A stretch of 39,684 nt of DNA from Pseudomonadota bacterium (GCA_023386885.1 JAEWIX010000045.1:1-39684); one strand, 5' to 3'. Numbered from the stretch's first letter, positions 7,546-17,039 are shown. Program-made: numbers and translations. The notes: generated from the letters alone by a model not told the origin.

Positions 7546-7923
7546 ATGTTTTCCCACGTCATGATCGGCACCAACGACCTGGATCGGGCCAAGGCGTTTT
7601 ACGACAAGTTGCTCGGCACACTGGGCGTGCCGCCAGCCGTGGTCGATCGGCATCGGATTTTCTACCGCACCAAGAGCGGCACCTTCGCGGTCTCCAAGCC
7701 GATCGATGGCCAACCGGCGACCCACGCCAACGGCGGCACCATCGGTTTCCTGGCGAAGTCGCAAGAAGAAGCCGACGCCTGGCACGCCACCGGCATCGCC
7801 AACGGGGCGACATCTTGCGAGGATCCGCCGGGCGTGCGCGACAACGGCGCCGTGAAGCTCTACCTCGCCTATCTGCGCGATCCCGACGGCAACAAGATTT
7901 GCGTGCTGCATCGGGTCGCCTGA
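7546..7923 (+). CDS. VOC-family (glyoxalase/bleomycin-resistance fold) protein
   Basis: The 125-residue protein begins MFSHVMIGTNDLDRAKAFYDKLL, the first beta-alpha unit of the vicinal oxygen chelate fold, with the metal ligand His at residue 4. It ends YLRDPDGNKICVLHR, the matching last strand, though the usual acidic ligand there is not obvious. The start was chosen by the SD-like GGAGAG before 7546. A rho-independent terminator follows at 7954-7982. The substrate cannot be told; related proteins include glutathione transferases and dioxygenases. Confidence 0.88.
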   Translation: MFSHVMIGTNDLDRAKAFYDKLLGTLGVPPAVVDRHRIFYRTKSGTFAVSKPIDGQPATHANGGTIGFLAKSQEEADAWHATGIANGATSCEDPPGVRDNGAVKLYLAYLRDPDGNKICVLHRVA

Positions 7924-7953
7924 TACTGGCATCCATCGTATTTAAACAAAGTT

Positions 7954-7982
7954 CGAGGGGGCCCATTGCATGGGTCCCCTCG
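7954..7982 (+). terminator. Rho-independent terminator after the VOC gene
   Basis: CGAGGGG at 7954-7960 pairs with CCCCTCG at 7976-7982. The pairing extends through a G-T pair and CCCA/TGGG to a small loop around TTGCA. CTGTCTTT follows. The position 30 bp behind the VOC stop fits termination of that gene. Confidence 0.75.
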
Positions 7983-8115
7983 CTGTCTTTATGAAGCAAA
8001 ATCGCCGCGAGCCAGTGGACCTGAATGCCGTCTCTCGCGTAGACAGGGGCAACTCAATTCCCCATTCGGGGATGGCCCACACGCCATCCTCTCTGCCCTA
8101 TGCCAAAGGTTATCG

Positions 8116-8469
8116 ATGAGTGGATTCAAAGAACCCAGCTTTGCCGATCGTCAAAAGGCGGCGCTGCAAGCCAAGAAGGACATTTTAAACAAGTTCCGCG
8201 CGCAGCCCGGGCCCGACGATCCAGCCGTCAAGCAGCGGCAGGCGGAACGCGCGGCACAGGCCGCCGCCCGCGCCGAGGCCAAGCGGCTGCGCGATCTTGC
8301 CAAGGCCGAAGAAACAGCCCGCGAGACCGAAGCCGCACGGCTCGCCGCCGAACAACTCGCGCGTGAAAAGGCGGACGCGGCCGCCCGCGAAGCCGAACTC
8401 GAGGCCGAGCGCAAGGCCGCCCGCGACGCGCGCTACGCCGCGCGCAAGGCGCGAGGCAAGAAGAAATAA
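8116..8469 (+). CDS. DUF6481 family protein
   Basis: The 117-residue protein begins MSGFKEPSFADRQKAALQAK and then consists almost wholly of charged Ala/Arg/Glu/Lys helix (about residues 45-117, likely coiled coil), ending ARKARGKKK. The N-terminal motif is the recognisable conserved part of this alphaproteobacterial family of unknown function. The start at 8116 is preferred because the conserved motif begins there, although the open frame extends further upstream. Confidence 0.8.
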   Translation: MSGFKEPSFADRQKAALQAKKDILNKFRAQPGPDDPAVKQRQAERAAQAAARAEAKRLRDLAKAEETARETEAARLAAEQLAREKADAAAREAELEAERKAARDARYAARKARGKKK

Positions 8470-8524
8470 TCTCGGAGATCGGACGCGATGCCGCGTGTTG
8501 CGGCATCGCCGTGATCGTATGCGG

Positions 8525-8746
8525 TTACTTCTTCATCTCATCCTTTTTCATCATCTTGTCGTGCTTCATGCCGTCCTTCGACATCTTGTCCTTGGACATG
8601 CTGTCTTTTGACATCTTGTCCTTCGACATCGTCGTGGTCTTGGTGTCCTTGCTCATCTTGTCCTGCGCCAAGGCAGGGCTGAGCGTCAGGCCGAGCGCGA
8701 TGACGGTCGCGGAAACAGCCGCAGCGATACGGATACGCGAGATCAT
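8525..8746 (-). CDS. Pentapeptide MXKDX repeat exported protein
   Basis: The 73-residue protein has a signal peptide (about 1-27, cleavage after ALA in SPALAQ) followed by repeated MSKDK, MSKDS, MSKDG units and a Met/Lys-rich end. This is the MXKDX pentapeptide repeat family of Bradyrhizobium and Rhodopseudomonas relatives. Consecutive 15-nt DNA units encode the repeats. AGGAGG sits before the ATG. The mature protein is predicted to be small, very basic and periplasmic. The function is unknown; metal binding by Met and Asp is a guess. Confidence 0.85.
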   Translation of the reverse strand: MISRIRIAAAVSATVIALGLTLSPALAQDKMSKDTKTTTMSKDKMSKDSMSKDKMSKDGMKHDKMMKKDEMKK

Positions 8747-8854
8747 GACAGTGTCCTCCTGTTGAAACGCCGCACAAAGCGGACCGCAACAGGAGCTACG
8801 CAGAGAAATCGGGATTGTTACGCTAACACTGAGGCCTTGATTGAGGCCTTGAAT

Positions 8855-9769
8855 TTAGACCTTGGCGGCCTTGCCGCGCTTGGCATTGAGTGCCGAGGCC
8901 ACGCGGCTGACCGGCGGGCGGCCCAGCAGTGTGCTCATCTGGTTGGTGGCAGCCAGCAGCTTGTCCATGTCCACGCCGGTCGGAATCCCCATGCCTTCCA
9001 GCATATAGACGACATCCTCGGTCGCGACGTTGCCGGTGGCGCCGGGCGCGTAAGGACAGCCACCCAAGCCACCCGCGGCAGAATCGATCACAAAGACGCC
9101 CTCCTCCATGCCGGCATAGAGATTGGCAAGCGCCTGTCCGTAGGTGTCGTGGAAATGCATCGCCAATTTGTCGGCTGACACTTCGCTGCCGACCGCGCGT
9201 AACATGGCGCGCGCCTTGGCCGGCGTGCCGACGCCGATGGTGTCACCCAGCGAAATCTCGTAGCACCCGAGGTCCCATAGAGTCTTCGCCACGTCGACAA
9301 CGGCGGCGGGCTTCACCTCGCCATCGAACGGGCAGCCGAGCACGCAGGAGACATAGCCGCGCACCCTGATGCGGTCGGCTTTCGCGCGAGTCAGCACCGG
9401 CTTGAAACGCTCGATCGATTCCGCGATCGAGCAGTTGATGTTGGCGTGTGAAAATCCTTCCGAAGCCGAGGCGAACACCGAGACGACTTTCGCGCCGGCG
9501 GCAATCGCGGCCTCGTAGCCCTTTTCGTTCGGCACCAGAACGTGAAATTCCCCGACCGCCGATCTGGAAACCGCGCGCAGCACCTGGTCCGAGCCGACCA
9601 TCTGCGGGATAGCCTTCGGCGACACGAACGCGCCGACCTCGCAGGTGGTCAGGCCCGCCGCCGCCAGCGCCTCGACGAAGGCGATACGCGCCTCGACGCT
9701 CACTGAGGTCTTCTCGTTCTGCAGGCCGTCGCGCGGCCCCATCTCGACGATCTGAACCCGATCGTTCAT
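8855..9769 (-). CDS. mvaB: Hydroxymethylglutaryl-CoA lyase
   Basis: Cleaves 3-hydroxy-3-methylglutaryl-CoA to acetoacetate and acetyl-CoA, the last step of leucine breakdown. The N-terminus EMGPRDGLQNEK holds the catalytic Arg/Asp segment of the DRE-TIM family. VLGCPFDGEV contains the active-site region, SLGDTIGVGTP and MHFHDTYGQA carry the metal-binding residues, and GGLGGCPYAPGATGN carries the conserved Cys loop. The length of 304 residues is normal. It follows the carboxylase alpha subunit by 6 nt and is the third gene of the minus-strand operon. Confidence 0.95.
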   Translation of the reverse strand: MNDRVQIVEMGPRDGLQNEKTSVSVEARIAFVEALAAAGLTTCEVGAFVSPKAIPQMVGSDQVLRAVSRSAVGEFHVLVPNEKGYEAAIAAGAKVVSVFASASEGFSHANINCSIAESIERFKPVLTRAKADRIRVRGYVSCVLGCPFDGEVKPAAVVDVAKTLWDLGCYEISLGDTIGVGTPAKARAMLRAVGSEVSADKLAMHFHDTYGQALANLYAGMEEGVFVIDSAAGGLGGCPYAPGATGNVATEDVVYMLEGMGIPTGVDMDKLLAATNQMSTLLGRPPVSRVASALNAKRGKAAKV

Positions 9770-9775
9770 TGCGGT

Positions 9776-11785
9776 TTATTTCTCCGTCGGCTCGATCTCG
9801 GCGAGTTCGACACCTTCCTGCACGATATCGCCGACCTTACAGTTGATGCGCTTCACCACACCCGCGAACGGCGCGCGCAAGGTCTGCTCCATCTTCATCA
9901 CTTCGAGCGTGAGGATCGGCGCGCCCTTCTCCAGCGTCTCGCCTTCCTTCGCCAGCAGCGCCACCACGGTACCGGGCAGCGGCGCGACAATCCGGTCCTC
10001 GCCGACGTGTTCGTCGTCGCCGCCGCTGAACGGATCGGCCCATGTGAACTCGAAACGTCCGTTGCGCGTGCGGACATAGACGTCGCGACCGTCGAGCACC
10101 GCCACCGCATGGCTGCGCGCGCCATCGAGCGAGACCGCGAACGCGCTGTCGCTCTCGGCGTTGAAAGCGAAATCGATCTGGTGGCCGTCGATCTCCAGCG
10201 CCGATGCACCACCGCCATAACGGCGCGCGATGGTCAGTTCAGTGCCCGGCCCCTGCTTGAAGGTGAAAATGCGATGACGCTGGCCGACCGGCATCCAGCC
10301 GTCGGTCTGCCACGGCGACTGCACGTCAGCGCGCATCTCTTGCCGCTCGCGCGTGAGGATGGCTGCGACCGCCGCCGCCAGTTCGAGCGGGCCCGGCGCC
10401 GGCGGTTGTGGGGTGAGATCCTTCAGGTGCCGCTCGATGAAGCCGGTGTCGATCTTGTTCTTGCGGACATCGGGATGCGTGATCAGCGCGGACAGGAACG
10501 GAATGTTCGTGACGACGCCGCGCACGTCGGTCTCTTCCAGCCCGCGATTGAGCCGGTCGATGGCGACGTCGCGCGTCGGCGCCCAGGCGATCACCTTGGC
10601 GAGCATCGCGTCGTAATGCGGCGACACGTTGCTGCCCTGCCGATAACCGGCGTCAATCCGCAGGCCGCCGATTTCATCGGGCGTGCGCCAGGTCTTGATG
10701 CGGCCGACCGACGGCATGAAGTTCTTGTCGGGATTTTCGGCGTAGACCCGCGCTTCGATGGCGTGGCCGTTGAGTTTCAGTTGATCCTGCGTCATCGGCA
10801 GCTTCTCGCCGAAGGCAACACGCAACTGCCACTCGACCAGATCGACGCCGCTGATGAGTTCGGTCACCGGATGCTCGACCTGCAAACGGGTGTTCATTTC
10901 GATGAAGAACACGTCCTTGCCATCGGAGACGAATTCGATGGTGCCGGCGCCGACGTAATTCACCGCACCGGCCGCCTTGCGCGCGGCCTCGCAGACCTTC
11001 TCGCGCTGCGCGGCGTTGAGCGTCGGCGACGGCGCTTCCTCGATCACCTTCTGGTGGCGCCGCTGCAAGGTGCATTCGCGCTCGAACAGCGACAGCAGAT
11101 TGCCGTGGCTGTCGCCGACGATCTGCACTTCGATGTGACGCGGGTTCTGAACGTATTTCTCGACCAGCATGCGGTCATCGCCGAACGCAGCCTTCGCCTC
11201 GCGCCGCGCGCTCTCCAGCGCCGCCTTCATCTCGGAAGCCTCGCGCACGACGCGCATACCGCGTCCGCCGCCGCCAGCCGACGCCTTCACCAGCACCGGA
11301 TAACCGGCCTTCTCGGCCGCCGCCGCCAAGGTGGCATCGTCCTGCGCCTCGCCGTGATAACCCGGCACCAGCGGCACGCCGGCCTTTTCCATCAGCAGCT
11401 TGGAGCCGGACTTCGAACCCATCGCGGTCATCATCGCGGCGGTGGGGCCGACGAACACCAGGTTGGCGTCGGCGCAGGCCTGCGCGAATTCCGCGTTCTC
11501 GGACAGGAAGCCGTAGCCGGGATGAATCGCTTCCGCGCCGGTCTGCTTCGCCGCCGCCAGCACGCGCTCGATATTCAGGTAGCTGTCGCGCGCGCGCGCC
11601 GGGCCGAGCAGCACGGCATCGTCGGCCATGGCGACATGCACCGCGTCGGCGTCTGCTTCGGAATAAACCGCGACGGTGCGCAGGCCCATCGCCTTCGCCG
11701 TCCGAATGACGCGGCAGGCGATCTCGCCACGATTGGCAATCAAGAGCGTCCGGAAACGCCGGTAGTGTGCGGAGCCTGCCATCAT
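9776..11785 (-). CDS. mccA: Methylcrotonyl-CoA carboxylase, biotin-containing alpha subunit
   Basis: Carboxylates biotin and, with the beta subunit, converts 3-methylcrotonyl-CoA to 3-methylglutaconyl-CoA in leucine catabolism. The biotin carboxylase domain starts LLIANRGEIACRV. It has the ATP-grasp glycine loop KASAGGGGRGMRVV (about residues 155-170), ERECTLQRRHQK and FIEMNTRLQVEHPVTE. A C-terminal biotinyl domain holds EVMKMEQ. The 669-residue length fits. I placed the start at the ATG in TAATG that overlaps the stop of the upstream subunit; an ATG one codon later is equally good. The neighbouring beta subunit and lyase favour methylcrotonyl over propionyl substrate. Confidence 0.94.
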   Translation of the reverse strand: MMAGSAHYRRFRTLLIANRGEIACRVIRTAKAMGLRTVAVYSEADADAVHVAMADDAVLLGPARARDSYLNIERVLAAAKQTGAEAIHPGYGFLSENAEFAQACADANLVFVGPTAAMMTAMGSKSGSKLLMEKAGVPLVPGYHGEAQDDATLAAAAEKAGYPVLVKASAGGGGRGMRVVREASEMKAALESARREAKAAFGDDRMLVEKYVQNPRHIEVQIVGDSHGNLLSLFERECTLQRRHQKVIEEAPSPTLNAAQREKVCEAARKAAGAVNYVGAGTIEFVSDGKDVFFIEMNTRLQVEHPVTELISGVDLVEWQLRVAFGEKLPMTQDQLKLNGHAIEARVYAENPDKNFMPSVGRIKTWRTPDEIGGLRIDAGYRQGSNVSPHYDAMLAKVIAWAPTRDVAIDRLNRGLEETDVRGVVTNIPFLSALITHPDVRKNKIDTGFIERHLKDLTPQPPAPGPLELAAAVAAILTRERQEMRADVQSPWQTDGWMPVGQRHRIFTFKQGPGTELTIARRYGGGASALEIDGHQIDFAFNAESDSAFAVSLDGARSHAVAVLDGRDVYVRTRNGRFEFTWADPFSGGDDEHVGEDRIVAPLPGTVVALLAKEGETLEKGAPILTLEVMKMEQTLRAPFAGVVKRINCKVGDIVQEGVELAEIEPTEK

Positions 11786-13389
11786 TACATCCTGAAAATA
11801 CCGAAGCGGGTCGGCTCGATCGGCGCGTTCGCCGCCGCCGACAAACCGAGACCCAGAACCAGACGCGTATCGGCGGGATCGATCACGCCGTCGTCCCACA
11901 GCCGCGCGGTGGCGTAATAGGGACTGCCCTGCTTTTCATACTGCGCGCGGATCGGCGCCTGAAATTCGCGCTCCTCCTCGGCGGACCATGTGCCGCCCTT
12001 GGCTTCGATGCCTTCGCGGCGCACCGTGCTCAGGACCATCGCCGCCTGCTCGCCGCCCATCACCGAGATGCGCGCATTCGGCCACATCCACAGGAAGCGC
12101 GGCGAATAGGCCCGGCCACACATGCCGTAGTTGCCCGCGCCGTAGGAGCCGCCGATCACCACGGTGAACTTCGGCACCGACGTCGTCGCCACCGCCGTCA
12201 CCAGCTTGGCGCCGTCGCGCGCGATGCCGCCGGCTTCGTATTTCTTGCCGACCATGAAGCCGGTGATGTTCTGCAGGAACACCAGCGGAATGTTGCGCTG
12301 GCTGCACAATTCAATGAAGTGCGCGCCCTTCAGCGAGCTTTCGCTGAACAGGATGCCGTTGTTGGCGACGATGCCGACCGGATAGCCCCAGATATGAGCG
12401 AAGCCGCAAATCAGCGTTTGCCCATAGAGCTTCTTGAACTCGTCAAATTCAGAGCCATCGACGATCCGCGCGATGATGTCGCGCACGTCGAACGGCTTGC
12501 GGTTGTCGGCCGGCACCACGCCGTAGATTTCCTGCGGCGCGTAGAGCGGCTCGCGCGGCGTCTGCCATCCGGAGACATGACGCGGCGACTGCTTCAGCGT
12601 GCTGACGATCTTGCGCGCGATGCCGATGGCGTGGCGATCGTTCTGTGCGTAATGGTCGGTGACACCGGACTGGCGCGAATGCACGTCGGCGCCGCCGAGT
12701 TCTTCCGCCGTCACCACCTCGCCGGTCGCGGCCTTCACCAGCGGCGGCCCGCCGAGGAAGATGGTGCCCTGATTGCGCACGATGATGCTCTCGTCCGACA
12801 TCGCCGGCACGTAGGCGCCACCGGCAGTGCAGGAGCCCATCACGATGGCGATCTGCGCGATGCCTTCCGCCGACAGATTGGCCTGATTGTAGAAGATGCG
12901 CCCGAAGTGGCGCTCGTCGGGGAATATCTCGTCCTGCTGCGGCAGGAACGCGCCGCCGGAGTCGACCAGATAGATGCACGGCAAGTTGTTCTGCCGCGCG
13001 ACGTCCTGCGCGCGCAGATGCTTCTTCACCGTCATCGGATAGTAGGTGCCGCCCTTGATGGTCGCATCGTTGGCGACGATCACGCATTCGCGCCCCGAAA
13101 CGCGGCCGACGCCGGTGACGACGCTCGCCGAATGCACGTCGCCGCCGTAAAGCCCATTAGCCGCCAACGGCGACAATTCGAGAAACGCGGTGCCGGGGTC
13201 GATCAGCAGATCGACGCGATCGCGCACGAACATCTTGCCGCGCGAGGTATGGCGCTGGCGCGACACCTTGCCGCCGCCGCCCGCGACCTCGTTGAGCTTG
13301 TCCTTCAACTCCGTGACCAGCGCGCGCATCGCGTCGGCGTTCTGGGTGAAATCCGGAGAATTCGTTGCAATATTGGAATGAAGCGGCAT
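11785..13389 (-). CDS. mccB: Methylcrotonyl-CoA carboxylase, carboxyltransferase beta subunit
   Basis: The 534-residue protein carries the crotonase-like carboxyltransferase halves. Typical stretches are VVTGVGRVSGRECVIVAND, IKGGTYYPMTVKKHLRAQ, YLVDSGGAFLPQQDEIFPDE, IVMGSCTAGGAYVPAMSDE and the C-terminal FLQNITGFMVGKKYEAGGI. The KGGTYYPMTVKKHLR and FLQNITGFMVG segments are characteristic of the methylcrotonyl rather than the propionyl enzyme. First gene of the operon; its stop TAA overlaps the mccA start. Isovaleryl-CoA dehydrogenase, usually next door, is not present; the gene upstream is an unrelated respiratory subunit. Confidence 0.95.
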   Translation of the reverse strand: MPLHSNIATNSPDFTQNADAMRALVTELKDKLNEVAGGGGKVSRQRHTSRGKMFVRDRVDLLIDPGTAFLELSPLAANGLYGGDVHSASVVTGVGRVSGRECVIVANDATIKGGTYYPMTVKKHLRAQDVARQNNLPCIYLVDSGGAFLPQQDEIFPDERHFGRIFYNQANLSAEGIAQIAIVMGSCTAGGAYVPAMSDESIIVRNQGTIFLGGPPLVKAATGEVVTAEELGGADVHSRQSGVTDHYAQNDRHAIGIARKIVSTLKQSPRHVSGWQTPREPLYAPQEIYGVVPADNRKPFDVRDIIARIVDGSEFDEFKKLYGQTLICGFAHIWGYPVGIVANNGILFSESSLKGAHFIELCSQRNIPLVFLQNITGFMVGKKYEAGGIARDGAKLVTAVATTSVPKFTVVIGGSYGAGNYGMCGRAYSPRFLWMWPNARISVMGGEQAAMVLSTVRREGIEAKGGTWSAEEEREFQAPIRAQYEKQGSPYYATARLWDDGVIDPADTRLVLGLGLSAAANAPIEPTRFGIFRM

Positions 13390-13655
13390 GACGTCCAGAG
13401 GGTTACGGGTGAACGGCCTTGAGTAACGGCCGGGGCCATGTTGTCATTGTGGCGCCACCTCGCGCAACCGGTACTTTCGGGTCTGACGGGAAACGCCGAA
13501 TCTTCCGGCAGTTCGCTGCACGCGACGGAGAGAGCAAGGTTTCTGCCGGGTAAAGTATCACCTGCGACCCACGCATGCGCGTGGGCAGACACGCCCTTCC
13601 GATCAGAGGTTCAGCCGACCCGTTCGATCAAATTCGGTCGTTGAACCGAGACGGA

Positions 13656-13961
13656 TCAGTGCGTCCAGGGGTCGGTGCGGTGGAAGGCAAAATTGTCGGC
13701 ATAGGCGGCCTGCCGGCGCGCCCGCTCCTTCGGCTCGATCACCTGATAGGCGATACCCTTGCGCTCGCAATAGGCGACGGCCTCGTCCTTGGTGTCAAAC
13801 CGCAGGGTCAATTGCTGCTTCATGTCGCCCGAACTGGTCCACCCCATCAGCGGCTCCACCATGCGCGGCTGCTCGGGCTCATAGTCGAGCTGCCATTCCT
13901 TGCTCTTGGCGAAGCCCGATTGCATCGCGCTCTTGGCGGGTTTAAAAATACGTGCGGTCAT
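13656..13961 (-). CDS. ETC complex I subunit (NDUFS4-like)
   Basis: The 101-residue protein starts MTARIFKPAKSAMQSG and has the conserved core WQLDYEPEQPRMVEPLMGWTSS, then MKQQLTLRFDTKDEAVAYCE, ending in NFAFHRTDPWTH. This is the bacterial counterpart of the 18 kDa accessory subunit of NADH dehydrogenase, found in alphaproteobacteria, and it presumably binds the peripheral arm on the cytoplasmic side. The start was set at 13961, where family similarity begins; the longer open frame upstream lacks it. It is transcribed alone, with gaps of about 250 bp on both sides in which I see no gene. Confidence 0.9.
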   Translation of the reverse strand: MTARIFKPAKSAMQSGFAKSKEWQLDYEPEQPRMVEPLMGWTSSGDMKQQLTLRFDTKDEAVAYCERKGIAYQVIEPKERARRQAAYADNFAFHRTDPWTH

Positions 13962-14215
13962 GACGTGGCGTGGCCTGTTGATTCGCGTTTCGACGACAAC
14001 CGAATAAGGCGGCCACGGGATCGCGCCGCCTGTCATGCTCCGGATCTCAGGCCGAACACCAGTATTCGTGTGTGGCTGCGATCCGTGCATGACTGATGCT
14101 ATAATCCGTCCGCGGCCTTGTGACAATCTCGCCAAAATAGTACCTGCTCGCCAGATTAGAACTTGCCGGCAACTTTACGTCATTTGCTCCATCCCAGTTC
14201 ACCTCGACGGCGCTC

Positions 14216-15406
14216 ATGGACATCCACGCAACCTTGCCCCCGAAAGGCCGCGATCTGCGGCTCGACCTGTTCCGTGGCATCGCCAACTGGGCGATCTTCC
14301 TGGATCACATCCCTAACAATGTGGTGAACTGGATCACGACGCGGAATTACGGTTTCAGCGACGCTGCCGATCTGTTCGTCTTTATCTCGGGCTATACCGC
14401 CTCGTTCGTCTACGCAAAGATGATGCTGGATCGTGGCTTCGTCGTTGGTGCCACCCGGCTGTTCAAGCGGGTGTGGCAACTGTATGTCGCCCACGTCGTG
14501 CTGTTCGTGATCTATATCGCCGCGATCGGGTATGTCGCGCAGCGCTACTACGATGTCGAGATTATCAACGAGTTCAATGTCGCCGGGCTGATCGAAAATC
14601 CGATTCAAACGCTGACCCACGGCCTGCTGCTCTCCTTCAAGCCGCTCAACCTCGACGTGCTGCCGCTTTACATCGTGCTGATGGCGTTCTTCCCGCCGGT
14701 GCTGTGGATGATGCTGCGACGGCCGGACCTGACCATGCTGGCCTCGATCTGCCTGTACTTCGCGGCGCGACACTATGGCTGGAATTTGCGCGGTTATCCG
14801 GAAGGCGAATGGTACTTCAACCCCTTCACCTGGCAGGTGCTGTTCATGTTCGGCGCATGGTTCGCGCTCGGCGGCGCGACGGCGTCGCGTTCGGTGATCC
14901 GCTCCCCGGTGCTGCTGTATTTCGGCGGGGCCTATCTGATCTTCGCGCTGATCATGACGATGGCCGGTCGCTTCCCGGATTTGGGCGCGCTGTTCCCGCG
15001 CTGGCTCTACGACGCCTTCAATCCCAACGACAAGACCTATCTGGCGCCCTATCGCGTGCTGCATTTCGTCATCATCGCGTTCTTCGTCACGCGCTTCGTG
15101 CCGAAGGAGTGGCCCGGACTGGAATGGCGCATCTTCGAGCCGGTGGTGAAATGCGGTCAGCAATCGCTCGCGGTGTTCTGCGTCGGCGTCTTCCTGTCGT
15201 TCGTCGCGCACTTCCTGCTGATCATGAGTTCAGGCTCGCTGCTGGCGCAGATCGGCGTCAGCTTCGCGGGAATCTTCGCCATGACCGTGGTGGCCTATTA
15301 CATCTCGTGGTCGAAACAGCAGGATAAGCCACGGCCGAAGCCGTCGGCGGCCACTCCTCCGGCAGACTCACCGGCAGCACCGGCCAAGCGCGCCGACGCG
15401 GCGTGA
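14216..15406 (+). CDS. opgC: OpgC-family membrane acyltransferase
   Basis: The 396-residue integral membrane protein has about ten hydrophobic segments, beginning with the conserved RDLRLDLFRGIANWAIFLDHIP. NYGFSDAADLFVFISGYTASF follows. These motifs identify the OpgC family (acyltransferase-3-like), known in other bacteria for succinylation of periplasmic glucans. The C-terminal 30 residues are Pro/Ala/Lys-rich and probably cytoplasmic. The symbol rests on family resemblance; the substrate here is not shown. It ends 10 bp before the convergent ABC-F gene. Confidence 0.85.
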   Translation: MDIHATLPPKGRDLRLDLFRGIANWAIFLDHIPNNVVNWITTRNYGFSDAADLFVFISGYTASFVYAKMMLDRGFVVGATRLFKRVWQLYVAHVVLFVIYIAAIGYVAQRYYDVEIINEFNVAGLIENPIQTLTHGLLLSFKPLNLDVLPLYIVLMAFFPPVLWMMLRRPDLTMLASICLYFAARHYGWNLRGYPEGEWYFNPFTWQVLFMFGAWFALGGATASRSVIRSPVLLYFGGAYLIFALIMTMAGRFPDLGALFPRWLYDAFNPNDKTYLAPYRVLHFVIIAFFVTRFVPKEWPGLEWRIFEPVVKCGQQSLAVFCVGVFLSFVAHFLLIMSSGSLLAQIGVSFAGIFAMTVVAYYISWSKQQDKPRPKPSAATPPADSPAAPAKRADAA

Positions 15407-15416
15407 GCGGCGCGGA

Positions 15417-17039
15417 TCAGTTGCGCAGGCCCGGAGCCTCGACGCCGGTGCGGGCGACGTATTCGGTGTAGCCGCCGCCGTATTGGTGGATGCCGTCCGG
15501 CGTCAATTCCAGCACGCGGTTCGACAGCGCGGCGAGGAAATGCCGGTCGTGCGAGACGAACAGCATGGTGCCCTCGTAATCCGCGAGCGCCGCGATCAGC
15601 ATTTCCTTGGTCGCGATATCGAGGTGGTTGGTCGGCTCGTCGAGCACCAGAAAGTTCGGCGGATCGAACAGCATCAGCGCCATCACCAGCCGTGCCTTCT
15701 CGCCGCCCGAGAGTACGCGGCATCGTTTCTCGACGTCATCTCCCGAGAAGCCGAAGCAGCCGGCGAGCGCGCGCAACGAGCCCTGCCCCGCTTGCGGAAA
15801 CGCATCTTCCAATGACTGGAACACGGTGCGTTCGCCATCGAGCAGATCCATCGCATGCTGCGCGAAGTAGCCCATCCTGACGCTGCCGCCGAGCGCCACC
15901 GTGCCGGCGTCGGGCTCCGTCGCGCCCGCCACCAGTTTCAACAGCGTCGATTTGCCGGCCCCGTTGATGCCCATCACGCACCAGCGCTCCCGGCGGCGCA
16001 CCGCGAAGTCGAGATCCTGATAGATGCTCCGGCTGCCATAGCCCTTGTGCACGTTTTTCAGGCTGACGACATCCTCGCCGGACCGTGGCGCGGTCGGAAA
16101 GTCGAACAGCACCGTCTGACGCCGGCGCGGCGGCTCGCCGCGCTCGATCTTGTCGAGCTTTTTGACCCGGCTCTGCACCTGCGCGGCATGCGAGGCGCGC
16201 GCCTTGAAACGCTCGATGAACTTGATTTCCTTGGCGAGCATCGCCTGCTGCCGCTCGAACTGCGCCTGCTGCTGCTTCTCGTTCAGCGCGCGCTGCTGCT
16301 CGTAGAATTCGTAATCGCCCGAATAGGTCGTGAGCGATCCGCCGTCGATCTCAACGATCTTGCCGACGATGCGGTTCATGAACGCGCGATCGTGCGACGT
16401 CATCAGCAGCAGGCCGTCATAACCTTTGAGGAACTGCTCCAGCCAGATCAGGCTTTCCAGATCGAGATGGTTCGACGGTTCGTCGAGGATCATGGCGTCG
16501 GGCCGCATCAAGAGGATGCGCGCCAGTGCCACGCGCATCTTCCAGCCGCCCGACAGCTTGCCGACGTCGCCCTCCATCATCTCCTGACTGAAGCCGAGGC
16601 CGGCGAGCACCTCACGGGCGCGACCGTCGAGCGCGTAGCCGTCGAGTTCCTCGAACCGCGCCTGCACCTCGCCGTAGCGCGCGATGATCTCGTCCATCTC
16701 GTCAGCGCGGTCCGGATCGGCCATCGCCGTTTCCAGCTCTTTCAGCTCGACCGCGACCTCGCTGACCGGCCCGGCGCCATCCATCGTCTCCGCGACGGCA
16801 CTGCGCCCGGCCATCTCGCCGACGTCCTGACTGAAGTAACCGATGGTGACGCCGCGATCGACCGCCACCTGCCCCTCGTCGGGCAAGTCCTGCCCGGTGA
16901 TCATGCGGAACAGCGTGGTCTTGCCCGCGCCGTTGGGGCCGACCAGACCGACCTTCTCGCCCCGCTGGAGCGCGACCGACGCCTCCACGAACAAAAGCTG
17001 GTGGCCGTTCTGCTTACTGATGTTGTCGAGCCGGATCAT
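15417..17039 (-). CDS. ABC-F family ATPase
   Basis: The 540-residue soluble protein has two ATPase domains and no membrane part, as in ribosome-binding ABC-F factors. Domain 1 has GPNGAGKTT, LSGGWKMRVALARIL and MILDEPSNHLDLES; domain 2 has GINGAGKST, LSGGEKARLVMALML and LVLDEPTNHLDIAT. A charged linker (roughly 250-320, rich in Gln/Arg/Lys) joins them and corresponds to the P-site tRNA interaction motif. The start MIRLDNISK at 17039 was chosen because family similarity begins there; upstream in-frame ATGs exist. There is no long C-terminal coiled coil, unlike Uup. Confidence 0.92.
   Translation of the reverse strand: MIRLDNISKQNGHQLLFVEASVALQRGEKVGLVGPNGAGKTTLFRMITGQDLPDEGQVAVDRGVTIGYFSQDVGEMAGRSAVAETMDGAGPVSEVAVELKELETAMADPDRADEMDEIIARYGEVQARFEELDGYALDGRAREVLAGLGFSQEMMEGDVGKLSGGWKMRVALARILLMRPDAMILDEPSNHLDLESLIWLEQFLKGYDGLLLMTSHDRAFMNRIVGKIVEIDGGSLTTYSGDYEFYEQQRALNEKQQQAQFERQQAMLAKEIKFIERFKARASHAAQVQSRVKKLDKIERGEPPRRRQTVLFDFPTAPRSGEDVVSLKNVHKGYGSRSIYQDLDFAVRRRERWCVMGINGAGKSTLLKLVAGATEPDAGTVALGGSVRMGYFAQHAMDLLDGERTVFQSLEDAFPQAGQGSLRALAGCFGFSGDDVEKRCRVLSGGEKARLVMALMLFDPPNFLVLDEPTNHLDIATKEMLIAALADYEGTMLFVSHDRHFLAALSNRVLELTPDGIHQYGGGYTEYVARTGVEAPGLRN

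Noticed and set aside
10007..11917. Long plus-strand open frame (636 codons) opposite mccA
   Set aside because: It is a GC-rich antisense shadow; the minus strand has clear biotin carboxylase motifs throughout. The same applies to 11767-13422, 15855-17105, 25171-26535 and 29035-30783.
13390..13655. Possible missing isovaleryl-CoA dehydrogenase remnant upstream of mccB
   Set aside because: No frame in this gap shows acyl-CoA dehydrogenase motifs; the gene is simply elsewhere or absent.
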